Position numbers and translations under genes: made by a program. The notes beneath the pieces were generated by a model. It was not told where the DNA came from. It did no database searches and saw only the letters and a program-made list of their open reading frames with translations. Positions 1 through 9,518 of a stretch of DNA of 59,782 bases are shown here, one piece after another. The first letter of the stretch is position 1. Every line of letters starts with the position of its first letter. Source of the stretch: an uncultured Victivallales bacterium (GTDB lineage Bacteria; Verrucomicrobiota; Lentisphaeria; Oligosphaerales; JAFGRS01); the NCBI GenBank assembly GCA_903837355.1, contig CAILUI010000036.1, positions 1 through 59,782 of the forward strand, given 5' to 3'.

Positions 1-224
1 AATGCCCGCGACGAGCGCCGGCGCAACGCCGTGCCCCCCTATGCTCCATAGCGCGACCGCAAGGGGGCCTCGGGGGTGCCCAATGGCGATCGCAGACCCA
101 GCCGTCGGCGCCCTCGCCGGTTTCTTAGAACCGCCCTGGGGGGCAGGGCTGTCGCCGTGTAATCCCCCTTTCGTGGTGCTAAAGTAAAGCGTTCAGCCAA
201 CTCTGCGTCCGGCAGAAGAGATGA

Positions 225-1283
<1,059 letters not shown>

Positions 1284-1301
1284 GTCTGCGCCACAAACGG
1301 A

Positions 1302-1340
1302 ACACCGCGGACCCCGACGCACGCCAGGTATCCGCGGTGT
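1302..1340. terminator. Stem-loop between convergent mreB and prepilin genes
   Basis: A perfect 10-bp inverted repeat (1302-1311 with 1331-1340, arm acaccgcgga) and a 19-nt loop lie just past the mreB stop and before the 3' end of the opposing prepilin gene. There is no U-tract, so it is at best a Rho-assisted or processing hairpin. The terminator role is inferred from position only. Confidence 0.35.
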
Positions 1341-1384
1341 AGCCGGTAGCACGCTGCCGGCAGGGCACCGTGCTGCCGAGCCTT

Positions 1385-2053
1385 TTACGGGTTGGCGCGG
1401 GTCGACCCCACCTGAGCATAGCGAACCCAGGCGACGTGGCCGTCGTAGAAGGCCAGGTTCATGCCGTCACTGTGCCGCGGGTCCAGGCGTGCCGGCGCTG
1501 AAGCGTAGCCGACGCCGATGCCGCCATCCGGCAGCCCGGTCATCCCATTGTGGTAGAAGTAGGGCCGCTGGATACCCTCGGCGAACACACAGGTGCTCGA
1601 AGGGAACTTGATGCTGCCCAGGGAGCCGCCCACGCCGGGCTCGGCACTGTTGTAGTTGTAGTTGTAGCTCAGCCGGGTGGTGGCCCACTCCACTCCCCAG
1701 GTGCCGGCGGCGCCGGTGGCGTTGAGACTGAGGCAGTTCTGCAGCGCATCGGTGGGGCACACAAAGGACTCGGCACTCTTGACTGCCACGGGCAGGCTGT
1801 CCCAGATGCACGAGTTGTGGTCGCGGATGCTCGGCTGGCTGCCCAACGGCAGCTTCTGCCGCGACTCATCCACGTAGATAAACAAGGCCAGGTTGATCTG
1901 TTTCAGGTTGTTGACGCAGGAGATGGCCTGAGCCTTGGCGCGCGCTTTGGCCAACGCCGGCAGCAACATGGCTGCCAGGATGGCGATGATGGCGATCACG
2001 ACCAGTAGCTCGATCAGAGTAAACTGACGCGGCTGTTTACGACCGTAGTTCAC
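1385..2053 (-). CDS. Prepilin-type H-X9-DG domain protein (type II/IV pseudopilin)
   Basis: Secreted pseudopilin of the large PVC family that carries a type IV prepilin leader and a C-terminal H-X9-DG signature. The leader [20 protein letters not shown] starts near residue 11, with the invariant Glu five residues after the expected prepilin-peptidase cleavage site. The following [18 protein letters not shown] is typical of the family. The C-terminus has [18 protein letters not shown], where H and DG are exactly nine residues apart. It is 222 aa with two Cys in the periplasmic part. Translation starts at GTG 2053, preceded by AAAGGG about 7 nt upstream. No other secretion genes are nearby, so this is an orphan whose substrate or filament role cannot be told from context. 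Confidence 0.93.
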   Translation of the reverse strand: MNYGRKQPRQFTLIELLVVIAIIAILAAMLLPALAKARAKAQAISCVNNLKQINLALFIYVDESRQKLPLGSQPSIRDHNSCIWDSLPVAVKSAESFVCPTDALQNCLSLNATGAAGTWGVEWATTRLSYNYNYNSAEPGVGGSLGSIKFPSSTCVFAEGIQRPYFYHNGMTGLPDGGIGVGYASAPARLDPRHSDGMNLAFYDGHVAWVRYAQVGSTRANP

Positions 2054-2289
2054 GATGGTACCCTTTCTGATTCAGACTCTTACGCGACACTATACAAGCA
2101 CCGATTAAGACTCGCTGGGACCGTCCATACTCCACATGGCGCTAGCGCAGAACCAACGAAACGCTAACCCTTTCCTAACCAAGAACGGCCTTCGACAGGG
2201 CGCGCAGTATAGGGGGTCGATAGGGGAAAGCAATAGCCGGGACAGATTTTCCCGCGGGCGCGGCCGGCGTCCACAGTCGCGGCAGATCG

Positions 2290-2589
2290 CTATGCCGGGG
2301 GGAGTTGCTGGCGCTCGTCGAGCAGGCGAGTGGCCAGTTCGCGGAACCTGGGCGGGCCATACTTCAGTAGTCGGGACCCGCGGGCAATCTTGCCCAGGCT
2401 GATGCCGAGTTCGTGGCTGATGTCGCGCTGGGTGGTGCCGTTCAGCAGCAGCGCCATCAGCCGCCAGCGCTGCAGGACCCCATCGAGTTCCTGCGGGGTG
2501 AGCAGCCCCTGCAGCAAGACTTCGAGTTCTTCCCGGTTCTGTGTCTGCAGAATCAGGCCGCTGAGCTCGTCTAACTGCTGCTCCTGCAT
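2290..2589 (-). CDS. TrpR-like (YerC/YecD-type) transcriptional regulator
   Basis: Small (99 aa) all-helical DNA-binding protein of the TrpR superfamily. The core LLTPQELDGVLQRWRLMALL plus the helix-turn-helix TQRDISHELGISLGKIARGS aligns with the LTPDE...SQRELKNELG...ITRGSNSLK pattern of the Trp repressor. I placed the start at ATG 2589 because homology begins there; the frame is open to 2658 without similarity. No tryptophan biosynthesis gene is close. It could be TrpR proper or the YerC subgroup, which is not known to bind tryptophan. The 48-bp palindrome at 2677-2724 lies 88 bp upstream of this start and could be its own operator, which is speculation. Confidence 0.82.
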   Translation of the reverse strand: MQEQQLDELSGLILQTQNREELEVLLQGLLTPQELDGVLQRWRLMALLLNGTTQRDISHELGISLGKIARGSRLLKYGPPRFRELATRLLDERQQLPPA

Positions 2590-2676
2590 GGGGACCTCAT
2601 GGCGCCGTCCGGTTACGGGATACTGACGCCTGACAGCATAACCCGCACCGCGAGCCAATGCAACGCCCCCGTGGGA

Positions 2677-2724
2677 GGGCGCAAGTCAGCTTATGGTGCG
2701 CGCACCATAAGCTGACTTGCGCCC
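2677..2724. repeat. Perfect 48-bp palindrome without spacer
   Basis: Positions 2677-2700 are the exact reverse complement of 2701-2724, with the centre at tgcg/cgca. The flanking bases (a2676, g2725) do not pair. It lies in the divergent region between the TrpR-like gene (minus) and the response regulator (plus). A perfect spacer-less palindrome of this size could be a regulator-binding site, a cruciform, the remnant of a mobile-element junction, or an assembly or amplification fold-back artefact. Confidence 0.9.
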
Positions 2725-2810
2725 GGGAGCCGCGGATACCCCTTGGGGGACGCTGGCAGAAGGCGTCTGGATGGCGTTCATACCGTCATCGGGGTCGGGA
2801 TCGGCAACGC

Positions 2811-2858
2811 CAACGACTACGACAACGACTACGACAACGACTACGACAACGACTACGA
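2811..2858. repeat. Four exact copies of a 12-bp tandem repeat
   Basis: The unit caacgactacga occurs four times without mismatch. In the frame that includes 2767-2769 it encodes (NDYD)4 and continues to GDPWGPPTSTKW and a stop at about 2898. That frame is open back to a TGA at 2713, with TTG 2743 as the only plausible start. It may be the acidic tail of a small low-complexity or degraded gene, but no domain supports this. The rest of the 2590-3059 gap holds only the palindrome at 2677-2724 and no convincing gene. Confidence 0.85.
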
Positions 2859-3059
2859 CGGCGACCCCTGGGGTCCACCGACCTCGACGAAGTGGTGATG
2901 CTCCCCCCCCAGACGTTGGGGTGTTGCGTCGGCCGCAATACAGCAGTAGATTGCACCGTAGTGCGCGTGCCATGGGTGCATGGGACGGTACGCAATCGGC
3001 CCGGCCAACGCTGAACGGGGAAGCGCCTGGGCAGCCCGGGACGAAACAGGGGGCGCAGT

Positions 3060-3716
3060 ATGGTACCACCGGCAGCAGTTCGTGACCGCCATGTTCTCGT
3101 CGTCGACGACGAGAGCAGTCTCCGCAAGGTTCTCGCTGATCTGCTGCGTCTGCGTGGGTATGACCCGGTTGCGGTGGGGTCGGGTGAGGAAGCGCTGACA
3201 CTTCTGGAGACCCAGGCCTTTGCGGTCGCCATCATCGACATGGGCCTGCAACTGGGCGGCGGGGTCATGGACGGTCTGGAGTTGTTGCGCCGGGTGCGGG
3301 AGTCCTATCCGTCGACCGAGTGCGTCGTCCTGACCGGGGCGCCGTCGCAGAAGACGGCTATCGATGCGGTCGCGGCGGGCGCCTTCGGCTACCTACTCAA
3401 ACCCTTTAACCTGACCGAGCTGGTGGGGACCCTGGAACGGGCCTTGGCGCACCGCCGTGAGAGCGTTGAGTTGAGCGCTGCGCAGACTCGCGCCGAACTT
3501 ATCAGGGAGGCCAACCAAGTCATCGTGACGCGTCTGCGCCGCGAGTGCCTGGCCTCTCTGCAGAATCTGGTGAGACTCGGGCAAGACATCGTCGAGAGCA
3601 CGAGCCTGGAGAACGCCCAGGCCTACGGAAGCCTGGTGCTGGCCGAGGGTCAGGCCGTGCTGGACACGATCAACGAACTCGTCGCCTCGACGCCGTCAGG
3701 TGACGCCAAGCGTTGA
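3060..3716 (+). CDS. Receiver-domain response regulator without DNA-binding output
   Basis: 218-aa two-component receiver protein. Residues ~10-130 form a REC domain: acidic pair VLVVDDESS, phospho-acceptor Asp in IIDMG, conserved Thr in VVLTGAP, and Lys in LLKPF. The 90-residue C-terminal part is helical and charged, rich in Arg, Glu, Ala and Leu, and does not look like a winged helix, HTH, GGDEF or AAA+ output. It may act as a dimerisation or partner-binding helix. AGGGGG sits about 6 nt before ATG 3060. No histidine kinase is adjacent, so this is an orphan regulator. The receiver call is firm; the output is unknown. Confidence 0.9.
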   Translation: MVPPAAVRDRHVLVVDDESSLRKVLADLLRLRGYDPVAVGSGEEALTLLETQAFAVAIIDMGLQLGGGVMDGLELLRRVRESYPSTECVVLTGAPSQKTAIDAVAAGAFGYLLKPFNLTELVGTLERALAHRRESVELSAAQTRAELIREANQVIVTRLRRECLASLQNLVRLGQDIVESTSLENAQAYGSLVLAEGQAVLDTINELVASTPSGDAKR

Positions 3717-3792
3717 TATCCGTCGCGGGCACTCCGCCAGGTGAGCGGCTCCGGATTCGTCGTCCCGCCTCGAGGCAGTCTAGGGTAGTGCC

Positions 3793-4911
3793 ATGCGGAT
3801 TGCCTTGGTCAGCGACGGTGGTATCGGCTGTGGCGCCCTGCCGGCCTTGATTGCGGCGCTGCGACGCCGCGGTTGGAGCGTTATCCCCGTACTGCTGCCG
3901 GTCTCTGCCCCCGGCCTGGGCGCGGCGTTACTGTCTGATCTATGCGGTTCGGCAGCGGTCAGCGGCGGCGCCCTGCCGGCCGTAGATGTGACCGTGGTGG
4001 CTCCCTGTGAAGCGTCCCTGCTGGCCGCGCTGCAGGCACCGTCCGGCAGCGGTCCGGGCTGGCGTGGGCCGGTGGTTGTGGTGCCCATCGCCGCAGCCCC
4101 CGTTACGACGGCGTTCCAGCGCGCTGGCTGGCGCCTGGCGCCCCCGGGCGAACCCCTGCTGGGGGGTGGCGTTACCGGTCTGCTGATGGCGAGTCCCGAG
4201 GTGGTCTGTCAGATGGTGGCCGCCTGCGTGGCTCCCCAGGATTTGGCCGGTACCAGGGTGCTGGTGACCGCTGGTCCGACCTGCGAGGATCTGGACCCGG
4301 TACGCTTCCTCAGCAATCGTTCGAGCGGGCTGATGGGCCTCGCCCTCGCCCTGGCGGCCTGGCGTCGCGGGGGGAGGGTGACTCTGGTACACGGGCCGCT
4401 GCAGGTCGACATCCCCCGTCTGCCCGAACTGCAGGCAGTGCCGGTCCGCAGCGCTCGGGAGATGCAGGCGGCGGTGCTGGCCAATGCCGACGCCCAGCAC
4501 GTGGCGATCCTCTGCGCGGCGGTGGCCGACTTCATGCCGGCGCACTGCGCCGAACGCAAGATCAAGAAGGGCGACGGTGCCGGATACGCCCTCGAATTGG
4601 TGCGGACGCCGGATATCCTGGCCACCCTGGGAGCGCTGCCGAGACGGCCGTTTCTGGTTGGTTTCGCCGCGGAAACCCACGACCTACACGCCCATGCGCT
4701 CGAGAAACGCCAGCGCAAGAACTGTGATCTGTTGTGCGCCAACGACGTCACCGAACCCGGCAGCGGCTTCGGCGTGGCGACCAACCGCATCACGCTCTTT
4801 GCCCGCGACGGGTCGGTAACGGCGCTGCCCTTGCTCAGCAAGGCGGACGCAGCCGAACGTGTCCTGGACCGGGTGGTCGCCGCCTTGCCGGTGGCTCGGC
4901 TCAGCCCATGA
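3793..4911 (+). CDS. coaB: CoaBC-like phosphopantothenate-cysteine ligase with degenerate CoaC half
   Basis: The C-terminal half (from ~residue 153) is a clear phosphopantothenoylcysteine synthetase (CoaB), the CoA-pathway step that joins 4'-phosphopantothenate and cysteine. It has [20 protein letters not shown] with the expected Asn at 175, AAVADF (242-247), KIKK (256-259) and GFAAET. The N-terminal ~150 residues keep the size and Rossmann-like outline of CoaC, the FMN-dependent decarboxylase. However, I cannot find the catalytic His, the PAMN-type Asn motif (here PIAAAP) or the Cys of the substrate flap (here [10 protein letters not shown]). The decarboxylase half is therefore probably inactive and a separate enzyme would be needed. 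The last 11 nt overlap the opposing downstream gene tail to tail. Confidence 0.88.
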   Translation: MRIALVSDGGIGCGALPALIAALRRRGWSVIPVLLPVSAPGLGAALLSDLCGSAAVSGGALPAVDVTVVAPCEASLLAALQAPSGSGPGWRGPVVVVPIAAAPVTTAFQRAGWRLAPPGEPLLGGGVTGLLMASPEVVCQMVAACVAPQDLAGTRVLVTAGPTCEDLDPVRFLSNRSSGLMGLALALAAWRRGGRVTLVHGPLQVDIPRLPELQAVPVRSAREMQAAVLANADAQHVAILCAAVADFMPAHCAERKIKKGDGAGYALELVRTPDILATLGALPRRPFLVGFAAETHDLHAHALEKRQRKNCDLLCANDVTEPGSGFGVATNRITLFARDGSVTALPLLSKADAAERVLDRVVAALPVARLSP

Positions 4912-6256
4912 ACAGGCCGCCGTCGACGCTGATGACCTGGCCGGTGATGTAGTCCGCCGCCGCGCTGCAGAGGAAACCGACCAGGGCGGCGACCTCCTCC
5001 GGCTGGCCGAAGCGGCGCACCGGGATGTCGCGCAGGATATCCTTGCGTTTCGCGTCCTTGATGCCAGCCGTCATCGCGGTTTCGATGAACCCCGGGCTGA
5101 CTGCATTGACGCGGACGCCGACCCCGGCGAGTTCGCGGGCGACGGAACGCGTGAACCCCACCAGTCCCTCCTTGGCGGCAGCGTAGTTGCAGCGGCTGGC
5201 CGAACCCATGCGGCCGGCATCGGAGGTGATGTTGATGATACGGCCCCAGCGCTGACGGGCCATGGTCATCGAGGCGGCGCGCGTCAGGTAGAAGGGCGCC
5301 GTGAGGTTGACGCGCAGGGCCTGCTCCCACTGGGCGTCGCTCATGAAGGACACCACGCTGTCGAGCAGGATCCCGGCGTTGTTCACCAGGATATCGAGGC
5401 GGCCGCACTGCGCCACAATGCCATCGACCATGGCCTTGCACTGGGCCGCGTCGGCCAGGTCGGCCGGCCAGACCAGGGCCGCACCGCCGTGGACCGGGAG
5501 CGTCGCGGCCAAGGTCCGCGCCGCCTCGACATGCTGGTGCGCTTGCAGCACGACCCGCGCTCCGGCCGCGGCCAGAGCGGCAGCAATGGCGCTGCCGATA
5601 CCCCCGCTGGCACCGGTGACCAGAGCCACCTTGCCGGCCAGGGCGTGGCCCGGCGCCGTCAGCGTCAGCGTCAGCGTCAGCGGGGCGGGGCAGGGCGCCT
5701 CCGCCACCGTCAGCACTGCCGGTTCAGGCTCGGGCGGCGGCGCGACGGGGGTCGCGGCGGGCGCGAGCTTGGCCAGGTAGGCTTCGACGTCCTGGCGGTG
5801 CAGGACCTCCTTGCCGCAGGCTGCCGCCACCACGGCCAGGTCAAGCTGGTGCTGGCGGGCAAAGGCGCGTGCCGCCGGGGCGGCGCGGAAGGTCGGCAGG
5901 GCGGGTGCGGGCGCCGCGTCGAGGGCGCTCAGATCGATATCCATAGCCCCGGCGGTGGCGTGGGTGGCCATCCGGGCTTCGTTCTCGAGTCGTACGTCCG
6001 GGGCCGGTGTCCCGGCTGCGCCGATGGCACAGAGGGCATAGCCAATCGGCACCGTACTCTTCTCGGTAGCGTAAACACCGAGCACGACGCCGGCGGCAGG
6101 GGACTCGAACTCGGCCACGGTCTTGTCGGTGATCAACTCCACCAGGACGTCACCGGCCTGAACCTGGGCGCCGACAGCGACTTGCCAAGGGCCGATCGTG
6201 GCCTCGCTCATGTTCTCGTACAGCTTCGGTAGATCCACAATGACGGGGTTGCTCAT
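4901..6256 (-). CDS. Lipoyl domain / E3-binding domain / SDR (FabG-like) fusion oxidoreductase
   Basis: 451-aa three-part protein. Residues 1-80 are a lipoyl/biotinyl carrier domain like those at the N-terminus of 2-oxoacid dehydrogenase E2, with the predicted lipoylated Lys45 in [10 protein letters not shown]. Residues ~122-163 resemble a peripheral subunit-binding (E3-binding) domain ([15 protein letters not shown]...DVEAYLAKL). A Pro/Ala and TLTLTLT linker leads to a full short-chain dehydrogenase (~207-451): TGASGGIG (214-221), NNAG (292-295), Ser345, Tyr358 and Lys362 as catalytic triad, and C-terminal [11 protein letters not shown]. The E2 acyltransferase is thus replaced by an NAD(P)-dependent reductase. 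ATG 6256 has GAGGA upstream. It is the last gene of a minus-strand operon, 32 nt after the PGDH-like gene. Domain calls are firm; the reaction is unknown. Confidence 0.9.
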   Translation of the reverse strand: MSNPVIVDLPKLYENMSEATIGPWQVAVGAQVQAGDVLVELITDKTVAEFESPAAGVVLGVYATEKSTVPIGYALCAIGAAGTPAPDVRLENEARMATHATAGAMDIDLSALDAAPAPALPTFRAAPAARAFARQHQLDLAVVAAACGKEVLHRQDVEAYLAKLAPAATPVAPPPEPEPAVLTVAEAPCPAPLTLTLTLTAPGHALAGKVALVTGASGGIGSAIAAALAAAGARVVLQAHQHVEAARTLAATLPVHGGAALVWPADLADAAQCKAMVDGIVAQCGRLDILVNNAGILLDSVVSFMSDAQWEQALRVNLTAPFYLTRAASMTMARQRWGRIINITSDAGRMGSASRCNYAAAKEGLVGFTRSVARELAGVGVRVNAVSPGFIETAMTAGIKDAKRKDILRDIPVRRFGQPEEVAALVGFLCSAAADYITGQVISVDGGLFMG

Positions 6257-6288
6257 CGTCGTTCCTCAGCTCGTGGCCTGGGCCTGAG

Positions 6289-7284
6289 TCAGTGCGCTTG
6301 CCTCAGGACATCCGGGTTGAGCAGGCTCATGGCTTCATAGTGCTCGGCGCTGGCGGAGCGCAAATTCGCGATACAGGCCGTCGCCACCCGGGCGCAGGCC
6401 TCGCGTGTACTCGAACTGACGTGCGGGGTGAGCAGCACATTGGGCAGCAGGCGCAGGTCTTTGTCCGGCTGACGCGGCACGTAGGGCTCGGCCTCGAAGA
6501 CGTCAAGGGCCGCAGCCGCCAGGCGGCCGCCGACCAGGGCGTCGTAGAGTGCGACCTCGTCGATGACGGCGCCGCGGGCGGTGTTGATCAGAATGGCGCT
6601 GGGCAGCATCTGGGCGAGGGCCTGGGCGTTGATCAGGTGGCGGGTCGCAGCGGTCGAGGGCAGATGCAGGCTCACGACATCCGCCGTGCGCACGGCGTCA
6701 CCGAGGTCAGCGGTCAGACGCTGCACCCCCCAGTCGCGCCGCAGTTCCGCCGCCGCGGCCGACTGCGGTTCGACACCGACCACCGTCATGCCGAAGCCCA
6801 GGGCGGCGGTGCGCGCCACGCGCCGGCCGATGGCGCCACAGCCAACCACCGCCAGGCACCGGCCGCGCAGTTCGATGCCCGGGGCGGGGGCCCAGCGGCG
6901 TTGGTCCATACTGCGGACAAACGAAGCCAGGTGCCGGCAGGCCCCCAGCAGCAGCGCCAGCGTATGCTCGGCCACCGCATCCTCAAGCACCCCGGGGGTG
7001 TTGGTGACGAGCAGTCCGGCCGCCGTCGCCTTGGCCTTGTCGATGCCGTCGTGGCCGACGCCGAAACGCGCGATCACGCCGCCTCGCGGCAGAGCTGAGT
7101 AGAGGGCGTCGACGTAGTGCTCCACGCCCAGAATGACGGCCTGCGCGCCGTGAGCACGCACCGCGCGGGCGACCTCGGCCTCCGGCGGTGCCACCACGAC
7201 CGGGGTCAGCTCGGCGCTGGCCGCGAAGATCTCCTTCGCCTTGAGATACTCGGGTTCGGTGATGACCACCGTCCAGCGGCTCAT
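6289..7284 (-). CDS. D-isomer-specific 2-hydroxyacid dehydrogenase (PGDH-like)
   Basis: 331-aa NAD-dependent dehydrogenase of the 3-phosphoglycerate dehydrogenase/2-hydroxyacid family. It shows the Rossmann motif GCGAIG (148-153), the substrate-binding region RFGVGHDGID (~73-82), catalytic Arg237 in NTARGAVID, Glu266 in DVFEAEP, and His288 in TPHVSSST. The ACT domain of many SerA enzymes is absent, and the end at ~330 aa matches the short subgroup (also seen in glyoxylate or phosphonate-type reductases). Its start overlaps the stop of the RbgA gene by four bases (ATGA), so translation is probably coupled. The exact substrate is not decided by sequence, and a role in serine synthesis is only one option. 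Confidence 0.88.
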   Translation of the reverse strand: MSRWTVVITEPEYLKAKEIFAASAELTPVVVAPPEAEVARAVRAHGAQAVILGVEHYVDALYSALPRGGVIARFGVGHDGIDKAKATAAGLLVTNTPGVLEDAVAEHTLALLLGACRHLASFVRSMDQRRWAPAPGIELRGRCLAVVGCGAIGRRVARTAALGFGMTVVGVEPQSAAAAELRRDWGVQRLTADLGDAVRTADVVSLHLPSTAATRHLINAQALAQMLPSAILINTARGAVIDEVALYDALVGGRLAAAALDVFEAEPYVPRQPDKDLRLLPNVLLTPHVSSSTREACARVATACIANLRSASAEHYEAMSLLNPDVLRQAH

Positions 7285-8198
7285 GCGTCCTCCATCTTCT
7301 CGACCGGCGGCAACGCTGCGGCAGCGGGCGGACCCTCGATGGTGATGCGCCCGAGGCGCCCTTCGCGGAAGTCCTTCAAAACTGCGGTGGCGGCACGTTC
7401 CGCATCGATTCGTCCGCCCGGAAGCAGCAGGCCGCGGCGCCGGGCCACGGCCTCGATGAAGCCCTCGGGCGTGGCCGGAGCCGCGTCCATGCCATAGAGG
7501 GCCCAGTTGACCCGGCCGGACGACTCCTGGCGGAGCACGTCCCAGAGGAACTCGGTCAACAACTCGATGCCGAGTACCTCGTCGCGGATGCAGCCCACCA
7601 GTCCAAGCCTGAGTTCGTGTTCCTTCGTCTGGATGCGCGGCCAGAGGACACCGGGGGTATCAAGGAGTTCGACGCCGTCGCGCAAGGGCACCCACTGATT
7701 CTGGCGGGTGACGCCCGGCTTCGGCCCGACCAGGACGCGCTTGCCCTCGTACAGCCGATTCACCAGGGTTGACTTGCCGACATTGGGGACGCCAGCGATC
7801 ATCAGCCGCACGGGGCGGGTGAGTTCATGGGTCGCGCCGCGCCCGCGTCGTTCCGCCTCGGCGACCTGTTTCCACGTGGCCACCAGCCGGCTGGCATCGG
7901 TCAGGTGCGGCGAGTCCAGCAGGAGGACGCGTTCGCCCTGCGCCTCCAGATAGGCCTGCCAGGAGCGCGATTGCGCCGGGTCGGCCAGGTCGGCCTTGTT
8001 GGCCACGATGAGCACCGGACGGCTGTGCAGCAACTCGCGAAAACGTGGATTGCGGGTCGAGGCGGGCGCCCGGGCGTCGACCAGCTCGATCACCAGGTCG
8101 ACCAGACGGAGAACCTCCTGCATCGCCTTCCCGGCTTTGAGCATATGCCCGGGATACCAGCCGGTGAGGGGCAGAGCGCTGAAATCCAGGCTAGGCAT
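7281..8198 (-). CDS. ylqF: Ribosome biogenesis GTPase YlqF/RbgA
   Basis: Circularly permuted GTPase that acts late in 50S subunit assembly. The permuted order of G motifs is visible: WYPGHM (14-19), DARAP (41-45), G4 NKAD (67-70), then G1 GVPNVGKST (136-144), the GVTR segment near 162, and G3 DTPG (180-183). The C-terminal helical domain is normal and the length (305 aa) is typical. Its 5' end overlaps the preceding unknown gene by 8 nt and its 3' end overlaps the PGDH-like gene by 4 nt, placing it inside a tight four-gene minus-strand operon. Identification is secure. Confidence 0.95.
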   Translation of the reverse strand: MPSLDFSALPLTGWYPGHMLKAGKAMQEVLRLVDLVIELVDARAPASTRNPRFRELLHSRPVLIVANKADLADPAQSRSWQAYLEAQGERVLLLDSPHLTDASRLVATWKQVAEAERRGRGATHELTRPVRLMIAGVPNVGKSTLVNRLYEGKRVLVGPKPGVTRQNQWVPLRDGVELLDTPGVLWPRIQTKEHELRLGLVGCIRDEVLGIELLTEFLWDVLRQESSGRVNWALYGMDAAPATPEGFIEAVARRRGLLLPGGRIDAERAATAVLKDFREGRLGRITIEGPPAAAALPPVEKMEDA

Positions 8199-9450
8199 CG
8201 GGGGCCTCGGCGGGCAGCTCCGCCAAGCCGGTCGGCGCGAACAGTCCGGTCAGCGAGGGCAACATCTCCCAGCCCGGGACGTCGACGTGAACCTGCCAGT
8301 CCGGTCCGAGTTGCTGCCGGCCCCAGGTGCCGAGGCCCAGCAGGGCGTCCAGATCCCAGTGCGGCAAGGGCTCGCCCTGACGTTCGCAGTGTGCCGGGTC
8401 CCAGCACAGGCCCGGAACCAGGCCGCGCCAGGTCAGGACGCCCCGCGGCCCCAGCGCCGCGACCTGCCGAATCATGCGGTGCAGTGCCTTCTGGACACCG
8501 GCGCTCTCCCAGCAAGGGCAGGGCGCGCGTTCGCCGCGCCGGAGCGCCGTCGGCGAGGCAGCCCGGCGCCGCGAGGCTAGGCAGGGCCAGTGGGCCAGAT
8601 CGATGAGCAGCGCTGGGCAGGCGGCGGCGCCGGCAGCCTCCTGCACCAAGGCTTCGCCTTGAGCGGTAAAACGCACCACCGCGGGTTCCAGGTCGGAAGG
8701 GGCCGGCGCCTGGTAGTCGGCGGCCTGCCAGGCGAGGTACCAGCTCAGCCGGTACTCGCGCGGTTGCGGTTGGACTTCGGCGTCGGTTCGCAGCGGCTCG
8801 CGCCGCAAGCGCAGCCCGTCCGCCTCGGCCAGAATAGTGTAACCGGCAGTGGCGGAGCCGAGCCCGAAGTGGCGCTCCCAACGCCAGAGGTCGGCCCCGG
8901 TACCGACTTCCAGGCGCGTACCGTTGGGCCGCTCGAAGACCAGGGCCAGCGGCGGCCGTGGCCACTGTGCGACCACTCCCTCCGGCGGGAACGCCGCCGG
9001 CAGTTCGAGCCAGCCGGCGGTCTTGCCCTCGAGCAGATCCTGACTGGGCGGGATGCAGTAGAGGCGCCGCCAGGGGCCGGGCAGAAACAAGCTGCCCAGG
9101 TCGATCTGTCGGCGCACTGTGGAGCCCTTCCGCAGGGTCAGATCGGAGACGACGCGCAGGTGCCGGGCGCCGTAGCGGAAGGTCTGCGCAATCCCCATCT
9201 CGGCGCCGAAGGGGTAGTGTCCAGACGCCTCCACCACGGCGGCGCCGCCCTTGTGGAAGTCCCGGAAACGGTCGCGCAGCATCAGGTCGGCCGCGAAGTC
9301 ATCCACCTGAAAGCTCACCTCGCGCACCAGGCAGTCGCCGGCGCAGGTGATCTCGGCGGGGCCATCGACGCGGGTGGCGTCGTGTCGGGCCTTCCAGAGG
9401 CCATCCGCCGGGGCGATCTCGCGTACGTCAGCAGTCGAGTTCATGGGCAT
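8191..9450 (-). CDS. Unknown 419-aa protein, first gene of the rbgA operon
   Basis: I do not recognise a family. The 419-aa product has no signal peptide or membrane segment and looks cytosolic. Its first half is beta-rich, with segments such as RYGARHLRVVSDLTLRKGS that recall carbohydrate-active or sugar-mutarotase-like beta-sandwich proteins. The second half is rich in Trp, Cys and Pro (for example CPCWESAG, LCWDPAHCE). The reading frame is well supported: codon use matches the neighbours, and its end overlaps the start of ylqF by 8 nt. It probably starts at ATG 9450 or at the second Met (9444). Function is unknown; the operon only says it is co-expressed with a ribosome-assembly GTPase and two dehydrogenases. 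Confidence 0.72.
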   Translation of the reverse strand: MPMNSTADVREIAPADGLWKARHDATRVDGPAEITCAGDCLVREVSFQVDDFAADLMLRDRFRDFHKGGAAVVEASGHYPFGAEMGIAQTFRYGARHLRVVSDLTLRKGSTVRRQIDLGSLFLPGPWRRLYCIPPSQDLLEGKTAGWLELPAAFPPEGVVAQWPRPPLALVFERPNGTRLEVGTGADLWRWERHFGLGSATAGYTILAEADGLRLRREPLRTDAEVQPQPREYRLSWYLAWQAADYQAPAPSDLEPAVVRFTAQGEALVQEAAGAAACPALLIDLAHWPCLASRRRAASPTALRRGERAPCPCWESAGVQKALHRMIRQVAALGPRGVLTWRGLVPGLCWDPAHCERQGEPLPHWDLDALLGLGTWGRQQLGPDWQVHVDVPGWEMLPSLTGLFAPTGLAELPAEAPDA

Positions 9451-9486
9451 GGCCTAGTGCAGCAGCGACGCTCGGCCCAGCGGCGG

Positions 9487-9507
9487 ACCACCGCCGGCAG
9501 CGGTGGT
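9487..9507. terminator. Hairpin between nitroreductase 3' end and unknown gene 5' end
   Basis: An 8-bp GC-rich stem (accaccgc with gcggtggt) closes a 5-nt loop in the 68-nt gap between the two minus-strand genes. There is no T-run, so a terminator role is uncertain. Confidence 0.3.
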
Positions 9508-9518
9508 TCGGCGGGGGC

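Noticed and set aside
2..187. Small plus-strand frame upstream of mreB
   Set aside because: No family similarity, low-complexity composition and no ribosome-binding site visible. Treated as upstream non-coding DNA or the end of an unseen gene.
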